The position numbers were made by a program, and so were the translations under genes. A stretch of 64,000 nt of DNA. It comes from Eretmocerus hayati. Lineage: Eukaryota > Arthropoda > Insecta > Hymenoptera > Aphelinidae. The stretch spans positions 62,428,172 to 62,492,171 of the forward strand of contig CM056744.1 in assembly GCA_029851415.1 (NCBI GenBank), written 5' to 3'. This document shows, in pieces, positions 63,908-64,000 of the stretch; the first letter of the stretch is position 1; the number at the start of each line of letters is the position of its first letter. A model generated the notes under the pieces. It did no database searches, was not told the origin of the DNA, and saw only the letters and a program-made list of their open reading frames with translations.

Positions 63908-64000
63908 ATGCCGAGCAAGGAGTATGTAAAGCTCTTTGCACTTCAAGAGATTATCCTTAATTCGATGATCAATGCCCCCGAAAAGGTCAAAAAATACGAC
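63908..64000 (+). CDS. start of an ORF cut by the window end
   Basis: ATG in a good context (ctcaccATG) opens 31 codons (MPSKEYVKLFALQEIILNS...) that run off the window. I do not recognise it. It could be a host gene or the gag of another LTR element. The upstream 470 bp (63435-63907) hold no gene and would be its 5' region. Confidence 0.4.
   Translation, partial: MPSKEYVKLFALQEIILNSMINAPEKVKKYD

Overview
This is a eukaryotic, almost certainly insect, genomic window built mostly from transposable elements. The arguments for an insect are: gypsy/errantivirus-like and BEL/Pao LTR elements, several hAT-type MITEs with 8-bp target duplications, foldback elements, short CCTAA-type runs, and one clear host exon (prohibitin-2, first exon at 23343-23472, ending in a consensus splice donor). 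The species cannot be told from sequence alone.

Layout. 1-9748: a decayed gypsy-type element read on the + strand (LTR tail, leader, coiled-coil ORF, frameshifted gag, RT, RNase H, then a separate macro-like plus integrase ORF). It is interrupted by a BEL/Pao integrase-plus-LTR fragment (about 2700-4195) and by a 1.76-kb foldback inserted in RT (4483-6242). 9749-14200: non-coding, with a VNTR, an intact hAT MITE (12133-12559), a TC microsatellite and tandem repeats. 14240-15373: an unrecognised two-ORF locus. 15400-21800: AT-rich repeats, an LTR-like block with nested minisatellites, and a stray gypsy LTR end. 21790-22683: foldback. 23343-23472: host Phb2 exon 1. 24747-29359: nested DNA-element composite with inverted tRNA-derived heads and a TA-flanked MITE-like element. 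30060-51880: a GA-rich satellite split by an 18.8-kb LTR retroelement (32209-51030, minus strand). 51942-53612: 824-bp tandem duplication. 55184-58860: MITEs, palindromes and a BEL-like LTR remnant. 59461-63428: 4-kb foldback carrying six plus six 177-bp repeats. 63908-64000: start of an ORF that runs off the window.

The most remarkable object is the 18.8-kb element. It has 1273-bp LTRs about 99 percent alike and a 5-bp target duplication (ggaag). In sense order it carries: an Env-like glycoprotein ORF placed before gag, two tiny membrane-peptide ORFs, basic and coiled-coil ORFs, Gag, PR-RT-RNase H, spacer ORFs, a separate macro-like plus integrase ORF, a second Env of fusion-protein type split by a frameshift, and three related accessory ORFs that combine RRM-like domains with a shared H-x2-C-x11-H-x3-C motif. 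Two Env-like proteins plus an RRM cassette is not a standard errantivirus layout.

How the genes would work together: Gag, PR, RT, RNase H and IN form the replication core. The Env pair and membrane peptides suggest an enveloped or cell-to-cell stage. The RRM/zinc proteins are candidates for RNA export, splicing control or packaging. These roles are inferred from domain patterns only.
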